Source of the DNA: Bin52 sp965213935
Lineage (GTDB): Bacteria > Pseudomonadota > Alphaproteobacteria > Thalassobaculales > Thalassobaculaceae
Reading direction: 5' to 3'
DNA length: 64,000 nt
Assembly: GCA_965213935.1 (NCBI GenBank)
Contig: CBDCAO010000010.1
Coordinates: 124,001-188,000, forward strand
In this document: positions 42,346 to 52,061 of the stretch, one piece after another
Position numbering within the stretch: position 1 is the stretch's first letter
Layout: each line of letters begins with the position of its first letter
Program-made: the position numbers and the translations under genes
Notes under the pieces: model-generated
The model's database searches: none
What the model saw: only the letters and a program-made list of their open reading frames with translations
What the model was told of the DNA's origin: nothing

Positions 42346-43194
42346 CTATCCCTTCACCGCACCGGTCATGCCCGACACGTAGTGTTCGACGAAGAAGGAG
42401 TAGACCACCGCCACCGGGACCGAACCGAACAGGGCGCCGGCCATCAGTGCTCCCCAGAAGAACACGTCGCCCTTGATCAGTTCGCTGGTCACACCGACCG
42501 GAATGGTCTTGTTCTCGGGCGAGTGGATGAAGACGAGGGCATAGAGGAACTCGTTCCACGACAGCGTGAAGGCGAATATCCCGGCCGACAGGATCCCCGG
42601 GACCGCGAGCGGGATGACGATGCGGGACATCGCCTGCAGTCGCGTCGCACCGTCGATACGGGCGCACTCCTCCAGTTCCTTCGGAATGGTCTGGAAGTAT
42701 CCCATCAGCAGCCAGGTGCAGAACGGCACCAGGAAGGTCGGGTAGGTGAAGATGAGTGACCAGGTGGTGTCCTGCAGTCCCATCCACGTCACCACGCCGG
42801 TCAGCGGGATGAACAGCAGCGTTGGCGGCACCAGGTAGGTCACGAAGATCATGATCCCGAACAAGGTCGAGCCCCGGAACACCAGGCGCGACAGCGCGTA
42901 GCCGGCGAGCACGCCGGCAAACAGCGATACCGCTGTCGAGGCGATGGCGACCCAAAGCGTGTTGATCGCCCACCGGATGAACAGGGTGGTGCCGAACAGG
43001 CTCTCCCAGTGCTCGAGGGTCGGTTCCCGCACGATGAACGGCGAGATGCGCGGATTGTACAGCTCGGCATCCGGCTTGATCGAGGTGATCAACATCCACG
43101 CGAATGGAAACAGCATCGCGAAGACGAACATGAACAGCGGAATGTAGAAGACGACGAGCCGCCGGACATAGGTTTCGCCAACCATGGCGTTCAT
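42346..43194 (-). CDS. carbohydrate ABC transporter permease, MalG-type
   Basis: 282 residues with about six membrane helices and the cytoplasmic EAA loop ELEECARIDGATRLQAMSRIVIPLAVPGI that docks the ATPase. Typical CUT1-family inner-membrane subunit. ATG at 43194 (another ATG three codons on). Two bases separate it from the stop of the partner permease, so the pair is co-translated. Confidence 0.92.
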   Translation of the reverse strand: MNAMVGETYVRRLVVFYIPLFMFVFAMLFPFAWMLITSIKPDAELYNPRISPFIVREPTLEHWESLFGTTLFIRWAINTLWVAIASTAVSLFAGVLAGYALSRLVFRGSTLFGIMIFVTYLVPPTLLFIPLTGVVTWMGLQDTTWSLIFTYPTFLVPFCTWLLMGYFQTIPKELEECARIDGATRLQAMSRIVIPLAVPGILSAGIFAFTLSWNEFLYALVFIHSPENKTIPVGVTSELIKGDVFFWGALMAGALFGSVPVAVVYSFFVEHYVSGMTGAVKG

Positions 43195-43196
43195 GG

Positions 43197-44168
43197 CTAT
43201 CGCACCCCTTCGCGTCGCAGGTACCAGAGCTGAAAGATGATGACGACCGCAAGGATCGGCAGCATGAACAACGCGACGGCCGCTCCCTGTCCGATATTCC
43301 CGGATCCCATGCCGAGCTGATAGGCGAGCGTCGCCAACAGGTGGGTCTCGTTGTTCGGGCCGCCGCGCGTGAGGATATAGACCAGCTGGAAGTCGGCGAA
43401 GGTCACGACGATGGAGAACACGATCACCACGATCGCGACCGGTTTGATCAGTGGCAGGGTCACGTGCCAGAACTTCTTCCAGCCGCCCGCCCCGTCGATA
43501 TCGGCGGCGTCATACAGGTCGGGCGGAATGGTCTGCAGTCCCGCCAGGAACGAGATGGCGAAGAAAGGCAGGCCACGCCATACGTTGACCAGGATCACCG
43601 AAGCCATGGCCAGGTCGGGATCGCCGAGCCACAGCGGGCCGCGGAAGAACCCCCAGTTCTCCTTCAGGACCAGGCCGAGGATGCTGATCTCCATCTGCCA
43701 CATCCACCGCAGGGTCCAGTTGAAGACGCTGAAGGTGGCATCGAACATCCACAGCCACGCCAGCGTGCTGAGCACCGTGGGCACGATGAACGGCAGCAGG
43801 ATCGATGCCCGGGTGATGTTGGCGAACCTGAACCTGCGGTTGAGCAGCACGGCGAGCCACATGCCCAGGACCGCCTTGAAAACGGTAGCCACCGCGGTGA
43901 AGAACACAGTGTTCCATGCCGCAGTCAGGAAGATGTCGCTGGCGAACAGCCGTTCGTAGTTGCCGAGCCCTATGAAGGTACCCGACGTGCCGACGATCTT
44001 GTCGGTGAGCGACATCCACACGCCGAGCACGAAGGGGTAGGCGATGAAGATGACGATCAACAGCAGCGCCGGCGCCATCAGCACGTAGCCGAGCACCCGC
44101 TGGTCTTCGAGGGAGGCGGTGAACCTGGCCCAGGGCGAAGGTGTGGCCTCCGGCTGCGGTGTTGTCAT
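43197..44168 (-). CDS. carbohydrate ABC transporter permease, MalF-type
   Basis: 323 residues with about six membrane helices and the EAA loop DLYDAADIDGAGGWKKFWHVTLPLIKP. It forms the membrane channel with the MalG-type partner. Begins with a charged, Pro-rich cytoplasmic stretch and VLMAPALLLIVIFIAYPFVLG as first helix. Follows the binding-protein gene by 88 bp. Confidence 0.92.
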   Translation of the reverse strand: MTTPQPEATPSPWARFTASLEDQRVLGYVLMAPALLLIVIFIAYPFVLGVWMSLTDKIVGTSGTFIGLGNYERLFASDIFLTAAWNTVFFTAVATVFKAVLGMWLAVLLNRRFRFANITRASILLPFIVPTVLSTLAWLWMFDATFSVFNWTLRWMWQMEISILGLVLKENWGFFRGPLWLGDPDLAMASVILVNVWRGLPFFAISFLAGLQTIPPDLYDAADIDGAGGWKKFWHVTLPLIKPVAIVVIVFSIVVTFADFQLVYILTRGGPNNETHLLATLAYQLGMGSGNIGQGAAVALFMLPILAVVIIFQLWYLRREGVR

Positions 44169-44256
44169 CGCTGTATCGCCAACCCGGTTGGTAAATGTGC
44201 CGGCAGGTCAGGATGCGCGCCCGCGGCGGCGGAAACCGCCGCGGGCCGTCCAGGCG

Positions 44257-45549
44257 TCAGGCGCCGTAGACGTTTTCCATTTCCTTCTGCCCCCAGGCCG
44301 CGATTTCCTTCGGATCCTCGCCCTGGACGGCGCGGGCAAACATGTCGACGACGATGTATTTCTCGGCGACCTCGCCCGAGGCGCGGTTCCACGGACCGGC
44401 ATGGCCGTAGCTGCGCCCGTACTTGGCATTGGTGCTGAAGATCTTGAGCGCCGGATCGGAATCCCACACCGGGTGGTTCTCCCACTTCGGCGTCAGTCCC
44501 TGCACGTAGCCGCTGTTGACGGTGATGAACTGGCTTAAGTTGTCATCCTCGAACAAGAAGCGGATGAAGTCGGCGGCCGCGTCCTGTTCCTTCGAGTATT
44601 TCATGATCGCCGGACTGCGCGGCCCGATCACGTGGTAGCGCCCGCCGGGCCCTTCGGGATTGTTGACGTGCGCCAGCTTGTCGGCGAGATCCGGGAACTT
44701 GCGCCTGGCGACGAAGTAGATGCTGGCCCCGTTCAGGGTTGCGCCGATGGTCTGGCCCAGGAATGCCCGGTTGTTGCTGGTGTCGTCCCAGGCAAGTCCT
44801 CCCGGATCGCACGCGGCTTCCCAGAACTCCCTGGCGAAGGCCAGCGCCTGGTGGGTTTCGGCCGAGTTGACCACCACCTTGCCGGAGGCGTCGACTTCCA
44901 TGCCGCCGAAGCTCCACAGCAGCGGGTAGGCGAAGGACGGAGCATCGCCGAAGGTGTGGCCGAGCGTCTGTCCGACCGGCAGGTTGTTGTTCTTCAGCGC
45001 CCGGCCGACCTCGAGGTATTCGTCCCAGGTGTTGGGCGCCGAAAGCCCGAGTTCGTCGAACACGTCCTTGCGGTAGACGATGGCGTTGCCGATGTTGAAC
45101 AGCGGCACGCCGCGCGCCACGCCGTCGACGGTCACCGCGCCGTTGGCCCAGTCGTAGATGTCACCGCCGGCGAGTTCCGACATCAGCGCGCCATGATCGG
45201 CGAGCCCGTTGGCGAACAGGTGCGGCTGGTTGTTGATCAGCAGCATGATGTCCGCACCCTCGCCGCTCTCGATCGCGGCGGTAATCCGCGGGGTCATGTC
45301 GTTCTGGTTGATCATCTCGACCGTGACCTCGACGCCGGAGGCCTTGCTGAATTCCTCGACCTGGCGCCGGATCTCCGCATCCGCATCCGGAATGAAGCTG
45401 CTCCACTGCAGGTAGTGCAGCTTGTGATTCGCAGCAAAGGCCGGCGCCTTTCCGCCAAGGAACGCTGTTGCCGCGACACCTGCGGCGGAGGTGGTGGTGA
45501 TGAAGTCGCGGCGTGTGACGCCGGACCCGCGTTGCGTGATCTTCTTCAT
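44257..45549 (-). CDS. extracellular solute-binding protein (Tat signal)
   Basis: 430 residues. The N-terminus carries a twin-arginine signal (TRRDFITTTSAAGVAATAFLGG, cleavage near AFAA), so it is exported folded through Tat. The mature part is a family 1 sugar-binding protein (WSSFIPDADAEIRRQVEEF; SGEGADIMLLINNQPH; the C-terminal NVYGA end). It delivers substrate to the permeases. Acts with the GH-like gene just upstream. Confidence 0.92.
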   Translation of the reverse strand: MKKITQRGSGVTRRDFITTTSAAGVAATAFLGGKAPAFAANHKLHYLQWSSFIPDADAEIRRQVEEFSKASGVEVTVEMINQNDMTPRITAAIESGEGADIMLLINNQPHLFANGLADHGALMSELAGGDIYDWANGAVTVDGVARGVPLFNIGNAIVYRKDVFDELGLSAPNTWDEYLEVGRALKNNNLPVGQTLGHTFGDAPSFAYPLLWSFGGMEVDASGKVVVNSAETHQALAFAREFWEAACDPGGLAWDDTSNNRAFLGQTIGATLNGASIYFVARRKFPDLADKLAHVNNPEGPGGRYHVIGPRSPAIMKYSKEQDAAADFIRFLFEDDNLSQFITVNSGYVQGLTPKWENHPVWDSDPALKIFSTNAKYGRSYGHAGPWNRASGEVAEKYIVVDMFARAVQGEDPKEIAAWGQKEMENVYGA

Positions 45550-45644
45550 GAATACCGTCTCCTCTCGGAAAGGCGGAACGCGCTCCGTCCCTCTCCGGGA
45601 ACCCTACGCGGACAGGCGCAAGCAGGGCAATCGGTTGTTGCGGC

Positions 45645-46655
45645 TCAGTCGTGCCCCGTGAGCTGGGCGAGCAAGCGGAAGAAGCCACGCTTGCGGCCGG
45701 AATCAGGCCGCCAGTTGACCGGAACCGACTGGAAGCCTTCGTCGTGACCCTCACCGGGAAACCGATAGTCGAAGTACCCCCAGCCGGCGTATTCGCCAAC
45801 GGCGGCCAAGAAGTGATTGTCGTTCTGGTCGAAGTCGAAATGGTCGTCCTCGTTGAACAGAATCGGCTGTCCGCGGTAGGCGGCGGCGCTGCGGCACTCG
45901 CGCACCATGCGGCGGACATCGTCGGGGCCGCCGACCCGGTTTCCGTGCAGCAGCAGGAAATCCGATTCGCGCACGATCGCCCCGCCCGGAATGCTGCCGC
46001 CCCGCAAACTGGTGCTTGCGGGCAGCACGCCCCCGGAGCGCTCGCGAACTCGCCTGATCAGTTCATGGCACCGGTCTGCCTGCAGGATCCCGTGGTGGTA
46101 GCGCCCGACATCGGCCTCGTTGGCGACCTCAACCAGGACGTTGCGCCAATCGTTCGCGAGCAGCCAGTCAATGGCCTGGTCGACCGCGGTGATCACCGCG
46201 GTCTCGTCGGCAAGTCGCCGATCCTGTCCGAAGTAGAACAACCCGAGAATGACTACCATGCCAAGTTCGTCGGCGCGTTGCAGGATCATGTCCAGACGCT
46301 CGAGGTAGTCGGCGCGCAGCGTTCCGTCACTGCGAAAGGCCGAGTTGTGCCAGGGCTGCTCCCGGCTGTAGCCCTCGGGACTGCCGCCCTGCAGGTTGAG
46401 CGTGAAACACACCAGACCGGATGCTCGCCACGCTGGCATCGCGGCAACGAACTCTGCAGTGTTGCGCCGTGCGTCCCACGGACCGTCCGGGTAGGTCCAG
46501 CGCTCGCGGGTCTGCGGGTTCAGGTCGTCGAACAGTCCCTGGACCATGCGGGCGTTGAGCAGCAGCCCTTCCACGCGCTTTCGGCCGGCGTAGGTGGGCT
46601 CGCCGTTTATGAGAAACCGGTTGCCGGCTATACTGACTGCAGTGGCGCGTCGCAT
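45645..46655 (-). CDS. GH-A clan glycoside-hydrolase-like protein
   Basis: 336 residues, TIM-barrel glycosidase-like. NVLVEVANEADVG supplies the Asn-Glu acid/base pair and QPILFNEDDHFDFD the candidate nucleophile Glu, as in GH5-type enzymes. FLINGEPTYAGR near the start matches the N-terminal strand of such proteins. No signal peptide, so a cytoplasmic role on imported glycosides is likely. First gene of the transporter operon. Start MRRATAVS chosen at 46655; an ATG 15 codons upstream is less likely. Confidence 0.8.
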   Translation of the reverse strand: MRRATAVSIAGNRFLINGEPTYAGRKRVEGLLLNARMVQGLFDDLNPQTRERWTYPDGPWDARRNTAEFVAAMPAWRASGLVCFTLNLQGGSPEGYSREQPWHNSAFRSDGTLRADYLERLDMILQRADELGMVVILGLFYFGQDRRLADETAVITAVDQAIDWLLANDWRNVLVEVANEADVGRYHHGILQADRCHELIRRVRERSGGVLPASTSLRGGSIPGGAIVRESDFLLLHGNRVGGPDDVRRMVRECRSAAAYRGQPILFNEDDHFDFDQNDNHFLAAVGEYAGWGYFDYRFPGEGHDEGFQSVPVNWRPDSGRKRGFFRLLAQLTGHD

Positions 46656-46823
46656 CGTTGGTCTCCCGTCCGCCTGTCGGCTGCGGTGCGCATGATGCAC
46701 GGAACCGGACTGTCGTCACGACCCTGCGCGATGCGAGGTGCAGGGGCGCTCGCCGGCACGCTATGCTCGCGCTCCAGCGCCCCCGGCTCCGGTGGCGTAC
46801 CAGTGAGGGGAGTGGAGGGCGAC

Positions 46824-47798
46824 ATGCCTGTGCGAGTGGTCATGCAGTACGAACTGCCGATGGGGGCGACCGGGCGGATCAGGGAGATGGCCGAGGTCGT
46901 GATCGATCCCGAACTCGGGCAGGTCGCCGACGCCGATATCCTGGTGGTCGGGCCGCAGCCGGTGGATGCGGCCTTCCTGGACCGCGCGGGCGAAAGGCTG
47001 AAGATGGTCGCCACCCCCGGTATCGGCGTCGACAGGATCGATGTCGCGGCCGCTGCCGAACGGGGGATCATCGTCATCCACAACCCCGATGCACCGACCG
47101 AGTCCACCGCCGAGCACGCGGTGGCCCTGCTGATGGCGATGGCGGCACGGGTCATGACGGGCGACCGGTTCCTGCGCGGCGACGACAGCATCGAGCGGAT
47201 CGACATGCGCGGAACCGAACTGCTCGGCCGTACCCTGGGCGTTCTCGGCTATGGCCGGATCGGCCGACGGGTCGCCGGGATCTGCGCCCTCGGCCTCGGG
47301 ATGGAGGTGGTCGTTCACGACCCGTTCGTCGATCCCGGCAGCGAGACGCCCGACGGTGTCACACTGACCGACAGTTTCGACGCCGTGTTTGCCGGCTCCA
47401 CCTTCGTCACCCTGCATGTCCCGCTGCTGCCGCAGACCCGCCACCTGGTCTCGGAACGGGAACTTCGGCTGATCCCGCAGGGCGGCTACCTGGTCAACGC
47501 GTCGCGCGGGCCGGTTCTCGACGAGGCGGCACTGATCAAGGTGCTCAGGGACGGCCACCTCGCCGGTGCGGCGCTCGACGTGACCGATCCTGAACCGCCG
47601 CTGCCCGACAATCCGCTGCTGTCGATGAAGAATGTCATCGTGACACCGCACATTGCTTCCGGAACCGATCGCGGGATCCACGCCATGATGCACGGGGTTG
47701 CCGACCAGATCGGCCAGGTCATCGGTGGCGAGCCGCCGCGTTCGATGGTCATTCCGCAGGCGTGGCCGGGCCGGTTTGCCGGCTGGAGCCCGTCCTGA
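46824..47798 (+). CDS. D-2-hydroxyacid dehydrogenase (phosphoglycerate dehydrogenase-like)
   Basis: 324 residues: substrate domain start, VATPGIGVDRIDVAAAAERGI, NPDAPTESTAEHAVALLMAM, Rossmann LGRTLGVLGYGRIGRRVAGI, NASRGPVLDEAAL (catalytic Arg), ALDVTDPEPPLPDNPL (Glu), and VTPHIASGT (His). NAD(P)-dependent reduction of a 2-oxoacid or oxidation of a D-2-hydroxyacid. No ACT domain, so not classical SerA. GGAGGGC lies ahead of the ATG. Divergent from the GH/transporter operon. Confidence 0.92.
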   Translation: MPVRVVMQYELPMGATGRIREMAEVVIDPELGQVADADILVVGPQPVDAAFLDRAGERLKMVATPGIGVDRIDVAAAAERGIIVIHNPDAPTESTAEHAVALLMAMAARVMTGDRFLRGDDSIERIDMRGTELLGRTLGVLGYGRIGRRVAGICALGLGMEVVVHDPFVDPGSETPDGVTLTDSFDAVFAGSTFVTLHVPLLPQTRHLVSERELRLIPQGGYLVNASRGPVLDEAALIKVLRDGHLAGAALDVTDPEPPLPDNPLLSMKNVIVTPHIASGTDRGIHAMMHGVADQIGQVIGGEPPRSMVIPQAWPGRFAGWSPS

Positions 47799-47809
47799 CG
47801 GTATTCTGC

Positions 47810-48507
47810 GCCGCTTGGCGGCGTCTGATCGCCGCGACCTCGGCGGCTCCGATCCCGACTCCCTCGTCGATCTCCGCGCGGCGAGCATGTCGGCCGGCCA
47901 GGGCGGGTCGTGGGCATCCTCGTGTTCGAGCGACATTCCCATGTCGCCCGGCCCCCACTCGGCAAACGCGATCCCGGGCACGGCAAGGCAGGTCTTGCCG
48001 CCGCCGTGTGCTGGCCGCCGGAACCGCGCCGGCCCTGACCCGGTCCCTCGCCGACGTCGGGAGACCGGAAGGGGTAGCGTGCGCCCTCCACGAAGGCCCT
48101 GACCGCCTCCGGGCATTCGGCGGCACAGCAGCAGGCCGTGGACACCGGCGGCCGAGGCCTGTTGGATCATGCAGCGGTTGGCGTTCACGGCGTCGGCACA
48201 GGATCCGTCCATGGGCAGGGTGACCGCGACGGATGGAGTGCAGTGGCCGGTCGTGGACGGGCCGCCGACAACCAGCCGTGCCATGAAAGCGTGCAGTCCA
48301 CCCCGTGTCGAAGGGCAGGTGCTCGAGATCGATGGTCAGGCGGTCGGCCCAGCTGTGTACCTCGGCGAGACCCCGCAGGCAGGTCAACTCGTTCACCATG
48401 GCGTACGAGACCGGCTGGTCCCGGGCGAGCAGTTCGATGGCGCGATTGATCCATGGCTTGGGCAGGGCTCCCGATGTCTGGTCCGGGGCAGTCGGGGCGC
48501 ACGGCAT
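47810..48507 (-). pseudogene. HpcH/HpaI aldolase family gene, multiply frameshifted
   Basis: Minus-strand pieces in three frames align in order with class II HpcH/HpaI aldolases: NRAIELLARDQPV and TIDLEHLPFDTGWTARF; then MARLVVGGPSTTGHCTPSVA, NRCMIQQASAAGVHGLLLC; then PEAVRAFVEGARYPFRSP; then LAVPGIAFAEWGPGDMGMS and HDPPWPADMLAARR; and a tail IDEGVGIGAAEVAAI near 47850. At least four frame changes and internal losses. The intact enzyme would cleave a hydroxy-oxoacid to pyruvate and an aldehyde. Lies between a hydroxyacid dehydrogenase and AtuA, so the pathway has lost a step here. Confidence 0.75.
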
Positions 48508-48610
48508 GGTCGCGGGGGGCTCCGGTCCACGGCCTCGATTGTTGCCCGCACCACCGCCTTCTGATTAGATGCGCGGCGTTGATCGGGGCGATGCAGCGGG
48601 AGAGCGTGGC

Positions 48611-49987
48611 ATGGGCGTGGAAACCGTGCACATCGGATGCGGTGCCGGATTCTCCGGTGACCGGGTCGATGCCGCTGGACCGGTGGTGGAGACCCTGGCG
48701 CGGCGGAATGGTCCCCGCTATCTGATCTTCGAGGCCCTGGCGGAACGCACCCTGGCGCTGGCGCAGAAGCACCGGCGTGCCGACTCCGCGCACGGCTATT
48801 CGCCGTTCCTCGAGGCCTATATCCAGCCGATTCTGGCCGACTGTCACTCGGCGGGTATCCGGATCGTGTCGAACTTCGGCGCCGCCAACCCGGCCGCGGC
48901 CGCGGCCAGGATCGCGGAGATCGCGACAGAACAGGGGTGTGACGGTCTTCGCATCGGCATCGTCGAGGGCGACGACCTGCTCGAGGTCATGTCCGAACAC
49001 GAGGTTCGCCGGTACCCGACCATCGAGGGACTGGAGATCGGCGAGGCGCCGCTGGTTGCCGCCAACGCCTATCTGGGCGCGCGGCCGATCGCCGAGGCGC
49101 TGGCGCTGGGCGCCGACGTGGTGGTGACCGGACGCTGTACCGATCCGGCACTGGTGCTCGGGCCGCTGGTGCACGAGTTCGGCTGGGCGGAGGATGACTG
49201 GTCGCGGCTTGCCGCCGGCACCATGGCGGGCCATTTGCTCGAATGCGGTGCCCAGGTGACAGGCGCCTACTACGCGGATCCCGGCTACAAGGACGTGCCC
49301 GACCTGGCCCGGGTCGGCTTCCCGGTCGCCGAGATCGGTCGTGACGGGACCCTTGTGGTCTCGAAGGCCGACAACACCGGCGGACTGGTCTCTGCCGGCA
49401 CCGTCAAGGAACAGCTGCTCTACGAGATCCATGACCCCGCGCGGTATCTCACCGCCGACGTGATCCTCGACATCACAGGGGTGACGGTCGAGGAAGTCGG
49501 CCCTGACCGGGTTCGTCTGCAGGGCGCGCGCGGCTGGCCGCGGCCCGGCACGCTCAAGGCGACGGTCAGCGTCGAGGGTGGCTGGATGGGGGAGGCGGAG
49601 CTGAGCTATGCCGGTCCCAACGCCCTGGCGCGGGCGCGGCTCGCGGTCGATGTGGTGCGACAGCGCTGCCGCGACATCGGCACGAACTGCCCGGTCCGGT
49701 TCGACATCCTGGGTACGGTCAGCGTGCATGACGGCGATGCCGGCGATGCCGCGGCCGCGGCCATGATTCCTCCGGATGGCGACTACCGGGTGCGGGTTGC
49801 GTCGCGCGGGTCCGACCGCACTGTCGTCGAGCGCATCAACCAGGAACTGATGAGCCTGTACTGCAGCGGACCGGCAGCCGGAGGAGGGTTCAGGCAGTCG
49901 GTGACGGACCAGATCCACACCGCCTCGATCCTGGTTGACCGCGACCTGGTCCGTCCCACGGTGCGCATGGTCGAGACCGCCGCATGA
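48611..49987 (+). CDS. AtuA-family protein (acyclic terpene utilisation, DUF1446)
   Basis: 458 residues with the DUF1446 pattern: VHIGCGAGFSGDRVDAAGPVVETL, RYLIFEALAERTLALAQ, GTNVVT-type VVVTGRCTDPALVLGPLVHEFGW, KADNTGGLVSAGTVKEQLLYEIHDP and GARGWPRPGTLKATVSVEGGW. Named after the citronellol/geraniol pathway of Pseudomonas, but most homologues have unknown roles in carboxylic acid catabolism. Start MGVETVHIG at 48611 has GGGAG upstream. Overlaps the next gene by 4 bp (ATGA). Confidence 0.9.
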   Translation: MGVETVHIGCGAGFSGDRVDAAGPVVETLARRNGPRYLIFEALAERTLALAQKHRRADSAHGYSPFLEAYIQPILADCHSAGIRIVSNFGAANPAAAAARIAEIATEQGCDGLRIGIVEGDDLLEVMSEHEVRRYPTIEGLEIGEAPLVAANAYLGARPIAEALALGADVVVTGRCTDPALVLGPLVHEFGWAEDDWSRLAAGTMAGHLLECGAQVTGAYYADPGYKDVPDLARVGFPVAEIGRDGTLVVSKADNTGGLVSAGTVKEQLLYEIHDPARYLTADVILDITGVTVEEVGPDRVRLQGARGWPRPGTLKATVSVEGGWMGEAELSYAGPNALARARLAVDVVRQRCRDIGTNCPVRFDILGTVSVHDGDAGDAAAAAMIPPDGDYRVRVASRGSDRTVVERINQELMSLYCSGPAAGGGFRQSVTDQIHTASILVDRDLVRPTVRMVETAA

Positions 49988-50340
49988 GCGAGGATGACGA
50001 GCCGCTGCCAACACGGCTGCACGAAATCGCCCATGCCCGGGCGGGCGACAAGGGCAACCGGTCCAGCATCAGTCTCATTCCCTACCGTCCCGAGGCCTAC
50101 CGCCTGCTGCTCGAGCAGGTCACTGAGCAACGGGTGCTCGACGCCTTCGCCCACAAGGGCGCCTCGCGGGTGACACGCTACGAATTGCCCGGTCTGCCGG
50201 CGCTGAACTTCGTGATCGACGATGTCCTGCAGGGCGGGGTCAATGCCGCCCTGAACCTTGACCAGCACGGCAAGACCCTGTCCTCGCTGCTGCTTGCGAT
50301 ACCGGTAACCGCACCGCGACGGCTGATGCGCCGTCCCTGA
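49984..50340 (+). CDS. AtuA-associated small protein
   Basis: 118 residues matching the short protein usually coupled to AtuA: LHEIAHARAGDKGNRSSISLIPY, then RVTRYELPGLPALNFVIDDVLQGGVNAALNLDQHGKTLSSLLL. In some genomes it is fused to the C-terminus of AtuA, so the two probably form one enzyme. Its ATG overlaps the AtuA stop. Biochemical role unknown. Confidence 0.88.
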   Translation: MSEDDEPLPTRLHEIAHARAGDKGNRSSISLIPYRPEAYRLLLEQVTEQRVLDAFAHKGASRVTRYELPGLPALNFVIDDVLQGGVNAALNLDQHGKTLSSLLLAIPVTAPRRLMRRP

Positions 50341-50384
50341 CAGCGACGCGACAGACCCGGTGACACCAGAAACGGAGAATGCTG

Positions 50385-52040
50385 ATGGGCCGGCAGGCCG
50401 AGACGATGACGGGTGGCGAAGCGATGGTCCGGTCCCTGATCACCGAAGGGATCGAGACGGTATTCGGACTGCCCGGCGTCCAGCTCGACGCCATGTTCAA
50501 CGCGCTGTATGACGCCGGGAATGCCGTTTCGGTGGTCAACGCGCGCCACGAGCAGAGCGTCGCCTACATGGCCTACGGCTATGCGCAGTCGACCGGCCGG
50601 GTCGGGACCTACGCGGTGGTGCCGGGACCGGGACTGCTCAACACCACTGCCGCCCTGTCGACCGCCTATGCCTGCAACTCCCCGGTCCTGGCGCTGACCG
50701 GGCAGATTCCTGCGCACATGATCGGGCGCGGGCTCGGCATGCTGCACGAGATCCCCGATCAGCTCGGCGTGCTTCGGGGGCTGACCAAGCACGCGGCGCG
50801 GATCGCTCACCCCTGCCAGGCGCCGGCCTGCGTGTCGGAGGCCTTTCGCCAGCTTCGCTCGGGGCGCCAGCGCCCGGTCGCGCTGGAGATGGCGATGGAC
50901 GTGATGGCGATGCGCGCGCCGGTGCGGCTCGGCGGTTGCACGCCGGCCGATCCCGGCCCGCCGCTTGACCTCGATGCGATCAATGCCGCTGCGCGCCTGC
51001 TCGGCGCCGCGAAGCGGCCGATGATCTTCGTCGGCGGTGGCGCGTTGCATGCCGTCGAGGAGGTCCGCGAACTCGCGACCATGCTGCAGGCGCCGGTGGT
51101 GGCCTACCAGAACGGACGCGGAATCATGGACGAGCGCCACTATCTCGGCCATGTCGTTGTCTCCGGCAGCATGTTGTGGAAGGACTGCGACGTCGCCGTC
51201 GCCATCGGTTCGCGCCTGCAGGGTGAACGAATGACCTGGGGCATGGATGATGACATCAGCATCATCCACATCGAGATCGATCCGGAGGAAATCCGCCGGG
51301 TCATGAAGCCGCAGGTCGCGATTCTCGGTGACGCGGCCGAGGCCACGCGGGCACTGATCGACCGTGTGGCGCAGGTCAGCCGTTCCCGCCCGTCGCGCGA
51401 GGAGGAACTGCGTGAGGTCAAGGCACGTGCTGCTGCGGTGATCGAGAAGGAGGCGGGACCGCAGATGGCATGGCTGCGCGCGCTGCGTGCGGCCTTGCCC
51501 GATGACGGCCTGTTCGTCGACGAGTTCACCCAGGTCGGCTATGTCTCGCGGGTCGGGTTTCCGGTCCATCACCCCCGCTCGATCGTCACTCCGGGCTATC
51601 AGGGTACGCTGGGCTACGGATATGCGACCGCCCTGGGGGTCAAGGTGGCGCACCCGGACCGGCCGGTGGTCTCGATCAGCGGTGACGGCGGTTTCATGTA
51701 CACCATGCCGGAACTCGCCACCGCGTTGCACCACGGGATCAACCTTGTAGCCGTCGTCTTCGTCGACGGCGCATTCGGCAACGTGCTGCGCATGCAGCGC
51801 GAGCTCTACGACCACCGGGTCATCGGGTCCGAGTTCACCAACCCGGACTTCGTCCGGCTGGCCGAGAGCTTCGGTGTCCTCGGCCTCAGGGCGGAGACCC
51901 CGGACGCGTTGCGTCACGCGATCGGCACCGGTCTCGACGCAGCCCGTCCGACGTTGATCGAGGTTCCGGTGGGCACCTTCCCGGAGCCGTTCGACCTGGT
52001 CCGGCCACCGCCCAGCCGCGGCCGGACGGCAGCAACCTGA
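50385..52040 (+). CDS. thiamine diphosphate-dependent enzyme (acetolactate synthase/decarboxylase-like)
   Basis: 551 residues in three ThDP domains. N-terminal PYR domain with SLITEGIETVFGLPGVQLDAM (catalytic Glu region) and VNARHEQSVAYMAYGYAQSTG; central domain; C-terminal PP domain with ISGDGGFMYTMPELATALHHG and VVFVDGAFGN (Mg/ThDP motif GDG-x-N). Similar enzymes condense or decarboxylate 2-oxoacids. ATG at 50385 preferred over 50379 because GGAG sits 7 nt upstream of it. Part of the AtuA/SDR group. Confidence 0.9.
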   Translation: MGRQAETMTGGEAMVRSLITEGIETVFGLPGVQLDAMFNALYDAGNAVSVVNARHEQSVAYMAYGYAQSTGRVGTYAVVPGPGLLNTTAALSTAYACNSPVLALTGQIPAHMIGRGLGMLHEIPDQLGVLRGLTKHAARIAHPCQAPACVSEAFRQLRSGRQRPVALEMAMDVMAMRAPVRLGGCTPADPGPPLDLDAINAAARLLGAAKRPMIFVGGGALHAVEEVRELATMLQAPVVAYQNGRGIMDERHYLGHVVVSGSMLWKDCDVAVAIGSRLQGERMTWGMDDDISIIHIEIDPEEIRRVMKPQVAILGDAAEATRALIDRVAQVSRSRPSREEELREVKARAAAVIEKEAGPQMAWLRALRAALPDDGLFVDEFTQVGYVSRVGFPVHHPRSIVTPGYQGTLGYGYATALGVKVAHPDRPVVSISGDGGFMYTMPELATALHHGINLVAVVFVDGAFGNVLRMQRELYDHRVIGSEFTNPDFVRLAESFGVLGLRAETPDALRHAIGTGLDAARPTLIEVPVGTFPEPFDLVRPPPSRGRTAAT

Positions 52041-52061
52041 CCAGAGGGCAAGGAGGGACCA

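Noticed and set aside
45651..46823. Very long open frame upstream of the hydroxyacid dehydrogenase
   Set aside because: It is antisense to the GH-like gene; a strong ribosome site and family N-terminus fix the real start at 46824.
48185..50014. 609-codon minus-strand open frame opposite AtuA
   Set aside because: Low-complexity, His/Arg-rich translation with no motif; the plus strand holds AtuA and its partner.
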